Origin: an uncultured Comamonadaceae bacterium
GTDB lineage: Bacteria; Pseudomonadota; Gammaproteobacteria; Burkholderiales; Burkholderiaceae
Direction: 5' to 3'
Assembly: GCA_946482595.1 (NCBI GenBank)
Contig: CAMLSD010000055.1
Span: 1-34,827, forward strand
DNA: 34,827 nucleotides
Made by a program: the position numbers and the translations under genes. The notes beneath the pieces are model-generated. The model did not search any database and had not been told where the DNA came from. It saw only the letters and a list, made by a program, of their open reading frames with translations. Shown here one piece after another: positions 25,782 to 33,629 of this stretch; within the stretch, counting starts at the first letter, position 1; each line of letters opens with the position of its first letter.

Positions 25782-25855
25782 TCGGCCGGCAGTCGGCCTG
25801 GCGGATCACCGTCCCGGGCCGGCTGCTCAGAAATCCCTGCACTGCACTCAGCCAT

Positions 25856-25878
25856 GCGGCGGCCATTGAGGCCGCCGC
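25856..25878 (+). terminator. Perfect 9-bp hairpin after the DUF945 pair
   Basis: GCGGCGGCC (25856-25864) and GGCCGCCGC (25870-25878) pair fully around ATTGA, 75 bases after the second DUF945 stop and 98 bases before the next gene. There is no T run, so it may be a transcript-stabilising hairpin or part of a factor-dependent terminator. Confidence 0.4.
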
Positions 25879-25975
25879 TGCGCCGTGGGAAGATGCTCCG
25901 CTGTCTTCTCCCGCTGGCTGCTGACACCGTCAGTCCCGTCCGGGACGGGGCGCCAGTTGTACAGCGAGGTGTGCG

Positions 25976-26356
25976 ATGCGGGCATCCGAGTCCATCCGCC
26001 AACGGGGCTTTCGCAAGTGGTACGAGCGTGAGCTGATCCAGAGCCACATGCATCTGGTGCTCCTGCTGCTGTGCGCCCTGGGCCTGCTGGCCAGCGTTGA
26101 GTTGCTGGGCGGCAAGCGCCCGATCTCCGAACAGCTGGTGGTGCTGGCCTGTGCCACGGCCAGTGCAGCGATCGGGCTGTGGGCCTTGCGCCGATACATC
26201 TATCTGCTGATGCACGCCGAGGAAGTGGCCAACCAGGCGGTCTGCCCGCAGTGCCAGGCCTACGCCAAATGGACCCTGACCGGCGAAGACGACACCTATC
26301 AGCGCCTGCAGGTGCAATGCCGGCCCTGTGGCCATCGCTGGCAGATCGACCTCTAG
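25976..26356 (+). CDS. Two-TM membrane protein with C-terminal zinc ribbon
   Basis: Small inner-membrane protein of 126 residues, family not recognised by name. A basic N-terminus (ESIRQRGFRKWYEREL) precedes two membrane segments (about 26-45 and 53-71). The C-terminal part carries two Cys pairs, CPQC (90-93) and CRPC (115-118), spaced like a zinc ribbon, with GHRW after the second pair as in short zinc-ribbon domains that resemble those of rubredoxin-like and MJ0042-type proteins. The positive-inside rule puts the N-terminus and the ribbon in the cytoplasm. GAGGTG just before the ATG is a good ribosome site. The function is unknown. It converges on the DUF2905 gene. Confidence 0.75.
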   Translation: MRASESIRQRGFRKWYERELIQSHMHLVLLLLCALGLLASVELLGGKRPISEQLVVLACATASAAIGLWALRRYIYLLMHAEEVANQAVCPQCQAYAKWTLTGEDDTYQRLQVQCRPCGHRWQIDL

Positions 26357-26382
26357 CGTGCCGGCGGCTTGCCTTCGGCCGT

Positions 26383-26577
26383 TCAGAACAGCTCGCCGAT
26401 CAGCATCGCCAGAAAGCTCAGCAGCACCGTGGTGGCGATCGGCAGATGCCATTCGCGCCCACCCATCCTGAAGTGCAGGTCGCCCGGCAGCCGGCCCAGG
26501 CCGATCTTTTCGAGCCAGTGGCGCAGGCCGTTGAAGAGCACCAGCACCAGCACGACGATGATCAGCCAGCGCAGCAT
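26383..26577 (-). CDS. DUF2905 family small membrane protein
   Basis: Membrane protein of 64 residues, function unknown. It has two hydrophobic segments (LRWLIIVVLVLVLFNGL and LPIATTVLLSFLAMLIGEL) joined by the family core WLEKIGLGRLPGDLHFRMGG, close to the DUF2905 pattern G-[RK]-L-P-G-D-[IL]-x-[IV/F]. The start is ATG 26577, 7 bases after the stop of the upstream methyltransferase gene; the frame is open to 26637, but that part overlaps the methyltransferase and is not family-like. The tight spacing suggests cotranscription and translational coupling with that gene. Confidence 0.85.
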   Translation of the reverse strand: MLRWLIIVVLVLVLFNGLRHWLEKIGLGRLPGDLHFRMGGREWHLPIATTVLLSFLAMLIGELF

Positions 26578-26584
26578 CGGGCTC

Positions 26585-27703
26585 TCACAGTCGGTGGGTG
26601 CGATCGCCTTCGGCGAACCCCAGCGCATCCATGTCATGTGCGTCGAAGCCGCGGGCCAGTGCGATCACCTTGAACAGTTCGCCCATCTCGTGTTCGGTCA
26701 GGAGCTTCTGCACCGCCGCCGTCGCGCGCAGGTCACCGGCCGGTATCAGCTCGAGGATCCCGCAGTTCAGCAGGAAGCGCGCCTGCGAGGTGTAGCCCAG
26801 CACGTCCATCCCGGCCTCCTGGGCGGCCAGCGCGATGCCGGTGAAGTTCACATGGGCGGTGATGTCCTTCTGGCCCACGTCGACCAGCGGGTCCGGGTCG
26901 GCCAGGTGGGCCCGATGGCACATCAGCGTGCCGCCGGTGCGCTGCGGGTGGTAGAACTCGGCCTCCGGGAAGCCGTAGTCGATGAAAAACGCGGCGCCGC
27001 GGGTCAGGTGGGCGGCGATCGTGCGGATGAAGGCCTCGGCCTGGGGGTGGATCTCGACGACGGTGCCCGGCACAAAAGGCCCGTCCACCGGCGGCCGCAG
27101 CTCGGTGGCGCGGTCGCTCCAGGCAAAGCGGTCGTCCGACACGACAACACCGCGCTCCAGCCATTGTGTTCCGTCGAAGTGCAGCAACTGCACCGGCATG
27201 GCGTCAAGCACCTCATTGCCGATGATCACCCCGCGCATCGATTCGGGCAGCCGGTCGTGCCAGTGCAGTTTGTCGATCTGCCCGGGCACCTGGCGGGCCA
27301 GGCGTTCGCGCTGGCGCTCTCTCAGGCTGCCCGACAGATCGACGATGTGGTAGGCGCTCACTGCGGGGCCCAGGGCCGTCAGCAGGTCGGCCGCGAGGGC
27401 GCCGGACCCGGCGCCGAACTCCCAGACCTCGGCCGTGCCGCTGGCCACCAGCGCCTGGCGGACCTGGCGTGACAGCGCTTGGCCGAACAGCGGCGTGAGC
27501 TCGGGTGCGGTCACGAAGTCGCTGCCGGAGGAGGGCAGGTGCCCGAACTTGCGCCCGGCGTGGGCGTAGTAGCCCAGCTCCGGGGTGTAGAGCGCGGCCG
27601 CCATGAAACGGTCGAACGGCCACCAGCCGCCCGAATCGGCGATGCCCTTGCGCAGGCTGTCCGGCAGGGCGGCCGGTACACTGACGGGTTCTTCGTGAAG
27701 CAT
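26585..27703 (-). CDS. SAM-dependent methyltransferase, MidA/NDUFAF7 family
   Basis: Class I methyltransferase-fold protein of 372 residues in the DUF185 family, whose mitochondrial member NDUFAF7/MidA dimethylates an Arg of a complex I subunit. The hallmark N-terminal block is intact: FDRFMAAALYTPELGYYAHA, then GSDFVTAPELTPLFGQ. The SAM site follows in EFGAGSG (95-101), with GNEVLDAMPVQLL and FIDYGFPEAEFYHPQRTGGT, all typical of the family. The bacterial substrate is not settled. The gene starts 20 bases from the divergent pteridine reductase gene; a TACAAT five bases upstream of its ATG could give a leaderless mRNA. A DUF2905 gene follows closely. Confidence 0.92.
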   Translation of the reverse strand: MLHEEPVSVPAALPDSLRKGIADSGGWWPFDRFMAAALYTPELGYYAHAGRKFGHLPSSGSDFVTAPELTPLFGQALSRQVRQALVASGTAEVWEFGAGSGALAADLLTALGPAVSAYHIVDLSGSLRERQRERLARQVPGQIDKLHWHDRLPESMRGVIIGNEVLDAMPVQLLHFDGTQWLERGVVVSDDRFAWSDRATELRPPVDGPFVPGTVVEIHPQAEAFIRTIAAHLTRGAAFFIDYGFPEAEFYHPQRTGGTLMCHRAHLADPDPLVDVGQKDITAHVNFTGIALAAQEAGMDVLGYTSQARFLLNCGILELIPAGDLRATAAVQKLLTEHEMGELFKVIALARGFDAHDMDALGFAEGDRTHRL

Positions 27704-27708
27704 GTGAC

Positions 27709-27714
27709 ATTGTA
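27709..27714 (-). promoter_or_regulatory. Candidate -10 of the MidA-like gene, leaderless
   Basis: TACAAT on the minus strand ends only five bases before the ATG at 27703, so transcription would begin at or next to the start codon. No Shine-Dalgarno could then be used. A -35 hexamer is not evident; it would lie in the coding start of the divergent gene. Confidence 0.35.
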
Positions 27715-27723
27715 GGTAGAGGC

Positions 27724-28530
27724 ATGTCCGTCCCTGTTCGTCCTGTGGTTCTGGTGACCGGAGCAGCCCGCCGGCTGGGCCGGGTCATGGCGCTGCACCT
27801 GGCCCAGACCGGGTGCGACGTGGCGGTGCATTGCCGCCAGTCCCGGGTCGAGGCGCAGGAGGTGGTCGACGAGCTCACCGCTGCGGGCGTGCAGGCCGGC
27901 CTGTTCGAGGCCGACCTGGCCGACGAGACCGCCTGCGAGGCGCTGGTGCCGCAGGTGCTGGCGCACTTCGGCCGGCTCGATGCGGTGGTCAACAATGCGT
28001 CGCTGTTCGACTACGACAACGTCGCCGGCTTCAGCTACGGCGCGATGGAGCGGCACTGGCGCGCCAATACGGCCCCGGCCATCGTGCTGGCGCGTGCCCT
28101 GCACCGGCATGTGCTGGCCGTCGGCCGGCAGGGGTGCGTGGTCAACCTGGTCGACCAGAAGCTCTGGAACCCCAACCCCGACTACCTCTCGTACACGCTG
28201 TCCAAGGCGGCGCTCGATGCGGCCACCACGCTGCTGGCCCAGGCGCTCGCTCCCGCGGTGCGGGTCGTGGGGGTGGCCCCCGGCGTGACCCTGCTGTCGG
28301 GCGAGATGAGCCCGGCCGAGTTCGAGGCGTCGCATCGCCTGACACCGCTGGGGCGTTCGTCGACGCCTCTGGACGTGGCGCGGGCCGTGCGTTTTGCGAT
28401 CGACTCTCCCGCCATCACCGGCACCACCTTGCTGGTCGACGGTGGCCAGCACCTGAGCGCGCAGCCGCGCGACGTGATGTTCCTTGCCCGCGAGCAGGCC
28501 CGCCCCGACGGCCCCCCTACCCGAGACTGA
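27724..28530 (+). CDS. Pteridine reductase-like short-chain dehydrogenase (PTR1/FolM type)
   Basis: NADPH-dependent SDR of 268 residues. Several features are those of the PTR1/FolM group rather than a general SDR. The cofactor motif is TGAARRLGR (12-20), with the group's Arg in the Gly-rich loop, and is followed by VAVHCRQSRVEA, the basic site for the NADPH phosphate. In the catalytic set the usual Ser is Asp144 (NLVDQ), 13 residues before Tyr157 with Lys161 (YTLSK), as in PTR1. NNASLFD and VVGVAPGVTLLSGEMSP also fit. The likely job is reducing dihydropterins or dihydrofolate. The next gene is folB with one base between them, which supports a pterin role. The exact substrate is not shown. Confidence 0.85.
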   Translation: MSVPVRPVVLVTGAARRLGRVMALHLAQTGCDVAVHCRQSRVEAQEVVDELTAAGVQAGLFEADLADETACEALVPQVLAHFGRLDAVVNNASLFDYDNVAGFSYGAMERHWRANTAPAIVLARALHRHVLAVGRQGCVVNLVDQKLWNPNPDYLSYTLSKAALDAATTLLAQALAPAVRVVGVAPGVTLLSGEMSPAEFEASHRLTPLGRSSTPLDVARAVRFAIDSPAITGTTLLVDGGQHLSAQPRDVMFLAREQARPDGPPTRD

Positions 28531-28531
28531 C

Positions 28532-28930
28532 ATGCAAAGCCTACTGAACCACCCGAGCCTGATGGACTGCCGCCGGCTCTTCCTGCGCAACTACGAGGTC
28601 TGGATCAACATCGGCGTGCACGACTTCGAGAAGCGCGGCGAACAGCGGGTGCTGATCAATGTCGACCTGTACGTGCCGCTGGCCCGCACCACGCCCGTCA
28701 GCGACCAGCTCGACGAAGTGCTGGACTACGACTTCATCCGCCGCACGATCGCGCAGCAGGTGTCCAAGGGCCATGTGCACCTGCAGGAGACCCTGTGCGA
28801 CGAGGTGGTCGCCCTGATGCTGGCTCATCCCCTGGTCAAGGCGGCCCGCGTGTCCACCGAAAAACCCGACGTCTACCCCGACTGCGATGCCGTGGGCATC
28901 GAGGTCTTTCGCATCAAGGAGGCCGCATGA
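28532..28930 (+). CDS. folB: Dihydroneopterin aldolase
   Basis: Folate-pathway enzyme that splits dihydroneopterin to 6-hydroxymethyl-dihydropterin and glycolaldehyde. The 132 residues contain [18 protein letters not shown] (conserved Gly28, His30, Glu33 region), [24 protein letters not shown] and [11 protein letters not shown] with the catalytic Lys111, all FolB signatures. The start ATG at 28532 lies directly after the reductase stop; the alternative from 28484 would overlap it. The stop overlaps the ttcA start (ATGA), so the three genes are probably one coupled operon. The N-terminus is about ten residues longer than in many FolB proteins. Confidence 0.95.
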   Translation: MQSLLNHPSLMDCRRLFLRNYEVWINIGVHDFEKRGEQRVLINVDLYVPLARTTPVSDQLDEVLDYDFIRRTIAQQVSKGHVHLQETLCDEVVALMLAHPLVKAARVSTEKPDVYPDCDAVGIEVFRIKEAA

Positions 28931-29892
28931 GTGCCGTGATGGGTGCCGTGCCCGGCGCCGATGACCTGAACGAAACCGTGGCCGCACCCGCCGGGGCGGG
29001 CAACGAGCGCGAGCGCCGCCACGCGTTCGAGATGCACAAGCTCAGCAAGCGCCTGCACCGGCTGGTCGGCCAGGCGATCGGCGACTTCAACATGATCGAG
29101 CCGGGCGACAAGGTCATGGTGTGCATGTCCGGCGGCAAGGACTCCTATGCCCTGCTCGACATCCTGCTCAACCTGAAGAACCGTGCGCCGGTGCATTTCG
29201 ACATCGTGGCGGTCAACCTCGACCAGAAGCAGCCCGGCTTCCCCGAGCATGTGCTGCCCGAGTACCTGAAGAGCCGGGGCGTGGACTTCCACATCGAGGA
29301 GCAGGACACCTACTCCATCGTCAAGCGGGTGGTGCCCGAAGGCAAGACCATGTGCAGCCTGTGCTCGCGCCTGCGCCGCGGTGTGCTGTACCGCGTGGCC
29401 GGTGAACTCGGGGCGACCAAGATCGCGCTGGGCCACCACCGCGACGACATGCTGCAGACCTTCCTGCTCAACATGTTCTTCGGCGCCAAGCTCAAGGGCA
29501 TGCCGCCCAAGCTGGTCAGCGATGACGGGCGCAACGTGGTGATCCGCCCGCTGGCCTATGTGCCCGAACACGACCTGGAGGCCTGGGCCGAGCACCGCAA
29601 GTTCCCGATCATTCCCTGCACCCTGTGCGGCAGCCAGGAGAACCTTCAGCGCAAGCAGATGAAGGCCATGCTGCGCGAGTGGGACAAGAAGTTCCCGGGG
29701 CGGGTCGAGAACATGTTCAGCGCCTTGCAGACGGTCGTGCCCTCGCACCTGATGGACCGGAACCTGTACCCGTTCACCAGCCTCCAACCCACCGGCGTGG
29801 CCGACGCGGCGGGTGACAAGGCGTTCGACGACGACGAAGACTGCGCCACCCCCACGACAACATCCGTGGTGCGCCTCAAGCTGGACGACTGA
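28927..29892 (+). CDS. ttcA: tRNA 2-thiocytidine(32) synthetase TtcA
   Basis: ATP-dependent enzyme that thiolates cytidine 32 of some tRNAs, using a [4Fe-4S] cluster. The 321 residues show the PP-loop SGGKDS (68-73) and the cluster-binding Cys in MCSLCSR (Cys143, Cys146) and CTLCGS (Cys231), the pattern of the TtcA family. Conserved [18 protein letters not shown] and [12 protein letters not shown] are also present. The start ATG 28927 overlaps the folB stop. The first 30 residues are Ala/Gly-rich and not conserved. Downstream, a DUF4136 lipoprotein gene starts after 44 bases and has its own strong ribosome site. Confidence 0.96.
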   Translation: MSAVMGAVPGADDLNETVAAPAGAGNERERRHAFEMHKLSKRLHRLVGQAIGDFNMIEPGDKVMVCMSGGKDSYALLDILLNLKNRAPVHFDIVAVNLDQKQPGFPEHVLPEYLKSRGVDFHIEEQDTYSIVKRVVPEGKTMCSLCSRLRRGVLYRVAGELGATKIALGHHRDDMLQTFLLNMFFGAKLKGMPPKLVSDDGRNVVIRPLAYVPEHDLEAWAEHRKFPIIPCTLCGSQENLQRKQMKAMLREWDKKFPGRVENMFSALQTVVPSHLMDRNLYPFTSLQPTGVADAAGDKAFDDDEDCATPTTTSVVRLKLDD

Positions 29893-29936
29893 ATCCGGCG
29901 GTGCACCGGGCCCGTTCACTCAAGGAGGTGCCGATC

Positions 29937-30521
29937 ATGTGGAAATCCGTGGCAGCCCTGGCGCTGGCCGCCGTGCTCAGCGGCTGCGCCAGCGTGCGTC
30001 TGGTCGAAAGCGATGTCACCAGCTACAGCCAGTGGCCCGCATCGCGACCCGTCACGACCTTCAGCTTCGAGCGGCTGCCGTCACAGCAGGCCCAGCCCGA
30101 GGTCCAGGCCCGCATCGAGGCGGCCGCGCTGCCTGCCTTGCAGAAGGCCGGTTTCAGGCAGGTCGACCCCGCACAGGCCGACGTCAACATCCAGGTCGGT
30201 GCCCGTGAGTCGCGCTTTGCGAGGGCGCCCTGGGATGACCCCTATCCGCGTTTCGGCACCGGCTGGTTCTACGGCGGGCGAGGCTACCGCGGCGTGGGGA
30301 TCGGCATGTCGATGGACATGCCCATGCCGTACTACGTGTTCGATGTGAGCGTGCTGATCCGCGATGCGCGCACCCAGCAGGTGCTCTACGAGACGCAGGC
30401 GCGCCACGACGGGCGCTGGGCCGACGACGCCCTGCGCAGCACCCTGTTCGAGGCCGCGATGAAGGATTTCCCGCGTCCGGCCATCAGCCCGCGCCGTGTG
30501 GGCATCGAGATCCCGCGCTGA
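29937..30521 (+). CDS. DUF4136 domain lipoprotein
   Basis: Predicted outer- or inner-membrane lipoprotein of 194 residues, function unknown. The signal ends in LSGC with Cys17 as the lipidated residue. The mature part fits DUF4136: TTFSFERLP, AALPALQKAGFRQVDPAQAD, the Gly/Tyr/Met-rich loop (FGTGWFYGGRGYRGVGIG), VFDVSVLIRDARTQQVLYET and a Pro-rich end. The ATG at 29937 is chosen because a perfect AAGGAGGTG (29922-29930) stands 6 bases upstream and the signal peptide begins there; an in-frame ATG is reached only further up at 29901. It converges on the DUF6279 gene with 9 bases between stops. Confidence 0.9.
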   Translation: MWKSVAALALAAVLSGCASVRLVESDVTSYSQWPASRPVTTFSFERLPSQQAQPEVQARIEAAALPALQKAGFRQVDPAQADVNIQVGARESRFARAPWDDPYPRFGTGWFYGGRGYRGVGIGMSMDMPMPYYVFDVSVLIRDARTQQVLYETQARHDGRWADDALRSTLFEAAMKDFPRPAISPRRVGIEIPR

Positions 30522-30530
30522 GGGCAGCGT

Positions 30531-31418
30531 TCAGCGGGCCTGCCCGTTGGCCGCCAGTGTGCGCAGGTCGGCCTCCCAGCCCTTGAACTTGTCCTGTGCC
30601 ACCCGGCGCTGAGCGGGGCTGGTGCGGTTGTGCAGTTGCGCGGCGAACTCACAGTTGTAGCTCGTCAACTGGGCGGCGTAGCTGCGGTAACCCTCTGCCG
30701 GCGATTGCGCCAGCCGCCGGAAGAACGCCCGCAGCACGGTCTGCGCCTGCTCACTGGCAAGGTCCTGGCCGACCAGGCTGCGCAGCGTCTGCAGGGTGTC
30801 CTGCTGGCGGCGCTGGCGCTCGGCGTACCAGCGCTGCGGGTCGAAGGGTGAGCTGGCCACGCGCTGCGCCACCCACTGGCGCTGGGCTTCGTCGAGGTTG
30901 CCGTACAGCATCTCGGCCCGGTCGACGGCACGTTTCAGGGCTTCGCGCTGGCGCTCGCGCGGATCGTCCTGCAGGTAGTCCTTGCGGAATTCCTCGTTCG
31001 ACTTCACGAACCGCCGCTGAAGATGGTCGAGCTGAGACGGGTGCAGGTCGAGCGCCAGCGCTGAAAACGCCGGCAGGGCCTGGTCGACCAGCGCATCGCG
31101 CCAGGTCTGAAGCTCGTCCCACCAGCGGCATACCGCGGCCGGGGTCGTGTCCTGCATCAGCTCGGGCTGCATGCGGCCCAGTGCCTGTGCATACCGAGGC
31201 AACTGCGTGCCACGATGCCAGGCGAACCAGCGCGCCAGATCCTCGCGCACCTTCGGCGACTGCGCTTCGCTGAAATCGACATAGCTGTCCAGCCACCAGT
31301 AGGTCAGGTCGGGCGCCTGCCCATACACGAAGCGCATCGCGCTGCACCCCCCCAGGAGCAGGGGCGCCAGCAGGCACAACAGCCACAGTCGGGCCCTGAT
31401 AATCAGGCGCATCTTCAT
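30531..31418 (-). CDS. DUF6279 family lipoprotein
   Basis: Predicted lipoprotein of 295 residues, function unknown. The signal sequence ([15 protein letters not shown], Cys25) is followed by the family opening [20 protein letters not shown], which matches the Burkholderiales proteins now called DUF6279. The rest is Gln/Arg-rich and helical (for example [20 protein letters not shown] and [18 protein letters not shown]), probably coiled coil. The start at 31418 has CGGAG four bases upstream; the ATG at 31412 is also possible. It is divergent from glmU with only 19 bases between start codons, so each promoter must lie within the other gene's coding start or beyond it. Confidence 0.87.
   Translation of the reverse strand: MKMRLIIRARLWLLCLLAPLLLGGCSAMRFVYGQAPDLTYWWLDSYVDFSEAQSPKVREDLARWFAWHRGTQLPRYAQALGRMQPELMQDTTPAAVCRWWDELQTWRDALVDQALPAFSALALDLHPSQLDHLQRRFVKSNEEFRKDYLQDDPRERQREALKRAVDRAEMLYGNLDEAQRQWVAQRVASSPFDPQRWYAERQRRQQDTLQTLRSLVGQDLASEQAQTVLRAFFRRLAQSPAEGYRSYAAQLTSYNCEFAAQLHNRTSPAQRRVAQDKFKGWEADLRTLAANGQAR
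31398..31403 (+). promoter_or_regulatory. Candidate -10 element of glmU
   Basis: GATAAT (5 of 6) lies 34 bases upstream of the glmU ATG, inside the DUF6279 signal-peptide coding region, within the near-palindrome CCTGATAATCAGG. The best -35 partner, ACAACA at 31376-31381, is poor. With a 19-base intergenic gap, a promoter at this place is expected. Confidence 0.35.
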
Positions 31419-31437
31419 CTGGCTCCGAAAGTTACGC

Positions 31438-32820
31438 ATGGCACTCGACGTCGTGATCATGGCCGCGGGCAAGGGCACCCGCATGAAGTCCAGCCTGCCC
31501 AAGGTGCTGCACCGGCTGGCCGGGCGACCGCTGCTGGCCCATGTGCTGGCCACGGCCGCCACCCTGTCGCCGCGGCGGCTCATCACGATCACCGGCCACG
31601 GTGCCGAGCAGGTTGAAGCCATGATGCACGATGCGGCGCCCAATCTGCGCTTCGTGCGGCAGATGCCCCAGTTGGGCACAGGGCATGCGGTGCAGCAGGC
31701 CGTGCCCGAGCTCGACGACAGCGGCACCACCCTGATCCTGAACGGTGACGTCCCGCTGATCGAAGCGGCCACCGCCCGCGCACTGGTCGATGCCTGTGCA
31801 GGCAACCGCCTGGCGCTGCTGACCATCGACCTGGCCGACCCGACCGGCTACGGACGTATCGTGCGGGAAGGCAGCGAAGTGCGCGCCATCGTCGAGCACA
31901 AGGACGCCACCCCGGCCCAGCGCGAGATCCGCGAGGTCTACACCGGCATGATGGCCGTGCCGACCGCTCACCTGAAGCGCTGGCTGGCCGCGCTGCGCAA
32001 CGACAACGCCCAGGGCGAGTACTACCTGACCGACATCGTCGCCATGGCCGTGGCCGACGGCGTGAGTGTCGTGGCGGCCCAGCCGGCCGGCGAGATCGAG
32101 GTGCTGGGTGTGAACAGCCCGCTGCAACTGGCCGATCTGGAGCGACGCTTCCAGCGCAGCCAGGCCGAACGGCTGATGGAAGCCGGCGTGCGCCTGGCCG
32201 ACCCGGCGCGCTTCGACCTGCGTGGGCAGCTCAGCTGCGGCCCGGACGTCGAGATCGACGTCAACTGCGTGTTCGAAGGCGACGTGAGCCTCGGCGAAGG
32301 CGTACGCATCGGCGCGAACTGCGTGCTGCGCAATGCGCGTATTGCCGCTGGCGCGGTGATCCACCCCTTCACCCACATCGATGGCGAGCAACTGGGCGTG
32401 CAGGTGGGCGAGGGCGCCCTGGTGGGGCCGTTTGCGCGGCTGCGTCCGGGCGCGGTGCTGGGGCCGGAAGTGCACATCGGCAACTTCGTCGAGGTCAAGA
32501 ATTCCACGCTGGCCCGCGGAGCCAAGGCCAATCACCTGGCCTACCTGGGTGACGCCACGGTGGGTGAACGCGTCAACTATGGCGCCGGCAGCATCACCGC
32601 CAACTATGACGGGGCCAACAAGCACCGAACGGTCATCGGTGACGATGTGCATGTCGGCTCCAACTGCGTGCTGATCGCACCGGTCACCCTGGGCGCGGGC
32701 GCCACCATCGGCGGCGGCAGCACCATCACGAAGGACGCCCCCGCCGGGCAGCTCACCGTGTCGCGTGCTCGGCAGATGTCGCTCGAGGGCTGGGTGCGGC
32801 CGCAGAAGAAAAAGCCGTGA
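31438..32820 (+). CDS. glmU: Bifunctional GlmU: GlcN-1-P acetyltransferase / GlcNAc-1-P uridyltransferase
   Basis: Cytoplasmic enzyme that makes UDP-GlcNAc for peptidoglycan and LPS in two steps. The 460 residues are full length. The N-terminal uridyltransferase has [17 protein letters not shown] (9-25), QLGTGHAV (78-85), LNGDVPL (101-107) and GRIVREG. The C-terminal left-handed beta-helix acetyltransferase has repeated hexapeptides ([20 protein letters not shown]) and the active-site region [10 protein letters not shown] with catalytic His366, followed by [11 protein letters not shown]. The ATG at 31438 fits [13 protein letters not shown]. The stop overlaps the GTG of the CWC gene (GTGA). 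In other proteobacteria glmS is often nearby; it is not in this window. Confidence 0.98.
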   Translation: MALDVVIMAAGKGTRMKSSLPKVLHRLAGRPLLAHVLATAATLSPRRLITITGHGAEQVEAMMHDAAPNLRFVRQMPQLGTGHAVQQAVPELDDSGTTLILNGDVPLIEAATARALVDACAGNRLALLTIDLADPTGYGRIVREGSEVRAIVEHKDATPAQREIREVYTGMMAVPTAHLKRWLAALRNDNAQGEYYLTDIVAMAVADGVSVVAAQPAGEIEVLGVNSPLQLADLERRFQRSQAERLMEAGVRLADPARFDLRGQLSCGPDVEIDVNCVFEGDVSLGEGVRIGANCVLRNARIAAGAVIHPFTHIDGEQLGVQVGEGALVGPFARLRPGAVLGPEVHIGNFVEVKNSTLARGAKANHLAYLGDATVGERVNYGAGSITANYDGANKHRTVIGDDVHVGSNCVLIAPVTLGAGATIGGGSTITKDAPAGQLTVSRARQMSLEGWVRPQKKKP

Positions 32821-33068
32821 GTGACAACACCGTCGATCCGGCCCGGTGCCCGCTGTGCGGCGGGGCCAACCGTTGTGCCATGGCCTGCACGCCGCAGGCA
32901 GCGCCAGGCCTCACACCGGTGGCCGTCGTGCCCGCGTGCTGGTGCACGGAAGTCCGCTTCGACCCGGCCCTGCTGGCCCGCATCCCGCCCGAAGCCCGGC
33001 GCCGCGCCTGCGTGTGCCAGCGCTGCGCCGAAGCCGGCGACGCCCCTTCGCCCGTCACACCCCCTTGA
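32817..33068 (+). CDS. Cysteine-rich CWC family protein
   Basis: Small soluble protein of 83 residues with many Cys: [14 protein letters not shown], then [19 protein letters not shown] and [12 protein letters not shown]. This fits the cysteine-rich CWC family (named for the conserved Cys-Trp-Cys, here CWC in PACWCTE), presumably metal-binding; function unknown. The start is a GTG at 32817 that overlaps the glmU stop (GTGA), so it is translationally coupled to glmU. It is followed by a repeat region without genes. Confidence 0.85.
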   Translation: MSDNTVDPARCPLCGGANRCAMACTPQAAPGLTPVAVVPACWCTEVRFDPALLARIPPEARRRACVCQRCAEAGDAPSPVTPP

Positions 33069-33110
33069 GGCATCGCGGCGCCCGGTGATCGCGGCACCGC
33101 GAGGGGGGCC

Positions 33111-33220
33111 GCCTGCGCGGGCATGACAACTGCGTTCAACGTGGCGTGACCATGGTGTTCCTCAAGCCTCGCTCCGGATGACCCCCCGCAGAAGTCATCC
33201 CCGCGCAGGCGGGGATCCAT
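33111..33220. repeat. REPIN-like repeat, unit 1
   Basis: 110-base unit bounded by GCCTGCGCGGGCATGAC and, inverted, GTCATCCCCGCGCAGGC; the two arms differ at one base within the 16 that can pair. The right end carries a hairpin CCCCGC/GCGGGG (33199-33214) and ends in GGGGATCCAT. The inner part is TGCGTTCAA...GTGACC-TGGTGT type. This is the common proteobacterial REP sequence class in a doublet arrangement; no mobility gene is nearby. Confidence 0.75.
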
Positions 33221-33248
33221 CTGCCGGCGCACGCAGCACTGGATGCCC

Positions 33249-33358
33249 GCCTGCGCGGGCATGACACGTGCGTTCAAGGCAAGTGACCGTGGTGTGCCCC
33301 AAGCCCCGCTTCGGATGACCCGCCTGCAGAAGTCATCCCCGCGCAGGCGGGGATCCAT
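33249..33358. repeat. REPIN-like repeat, unit 2
   Basis: Second 110-base copy, direct orientation, 28 bases after unit 1 (period 138). The terminal 25 or more bases on the right are identical to unit 1; the inner part differs by scattered substitutions and two compensating single-base indels. A longer hairpin ATGCCCGC/GCGGGCAT (33243-33262) straddles its left border. Confidence 0.75.
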
Positions 33359-33629
33359 GTGCCTGCGCAGGCGGAAGCGGGTGCTCGTCTGCCCCGGCAT
33401 GACACCTCCCCATGTGGCCCGTCCCGGCCGAGGCGCCTGCACGCGCCGCAGGATCTGACACGCGCTGTCCACAGATCAGTCACATGTCCGCCGGCCAGAC
33501 ACCGTTGCGGGACAACCCTGTATGCGCATCAAACACGCTCACCCCGACGCCTGGACAAATCAGCGTCACGGGCGCGCTTGTCTGCCAACTCCGTCATGAA
33601 CTGCGCTTGACTGCCGCGCACAGCCGGCA

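Noticed and set aside
33194..33358. Repeated palindromic units considered as a CRISPR array
   Set aside because: Only two units of 110 bases with diverging interior, no regular short repeats with unique spacers and no cas genes.
33243..33458. 71-residue plus-strand frame in the repeat region
   Set aside because: It begins with MPACAGMTR, again a translation of the repeat arms.
32753..33472. 239-residue minus-strand frame with repeated MPAQAGIQ...MDPRLRGDDF peptides
   Set aside because: This is the well-known spurious translation of REP-type repeats, not a gene.
33602..33620. TGCGC-N9-GCGCA inverted repeat just upstream of the sigma-54 promoter, considered as an NtrC site
   Set aside because: It is about 10 bases from the -24 element and the half-sites match the NtrC consensus poorly, so no activator site is claimed.
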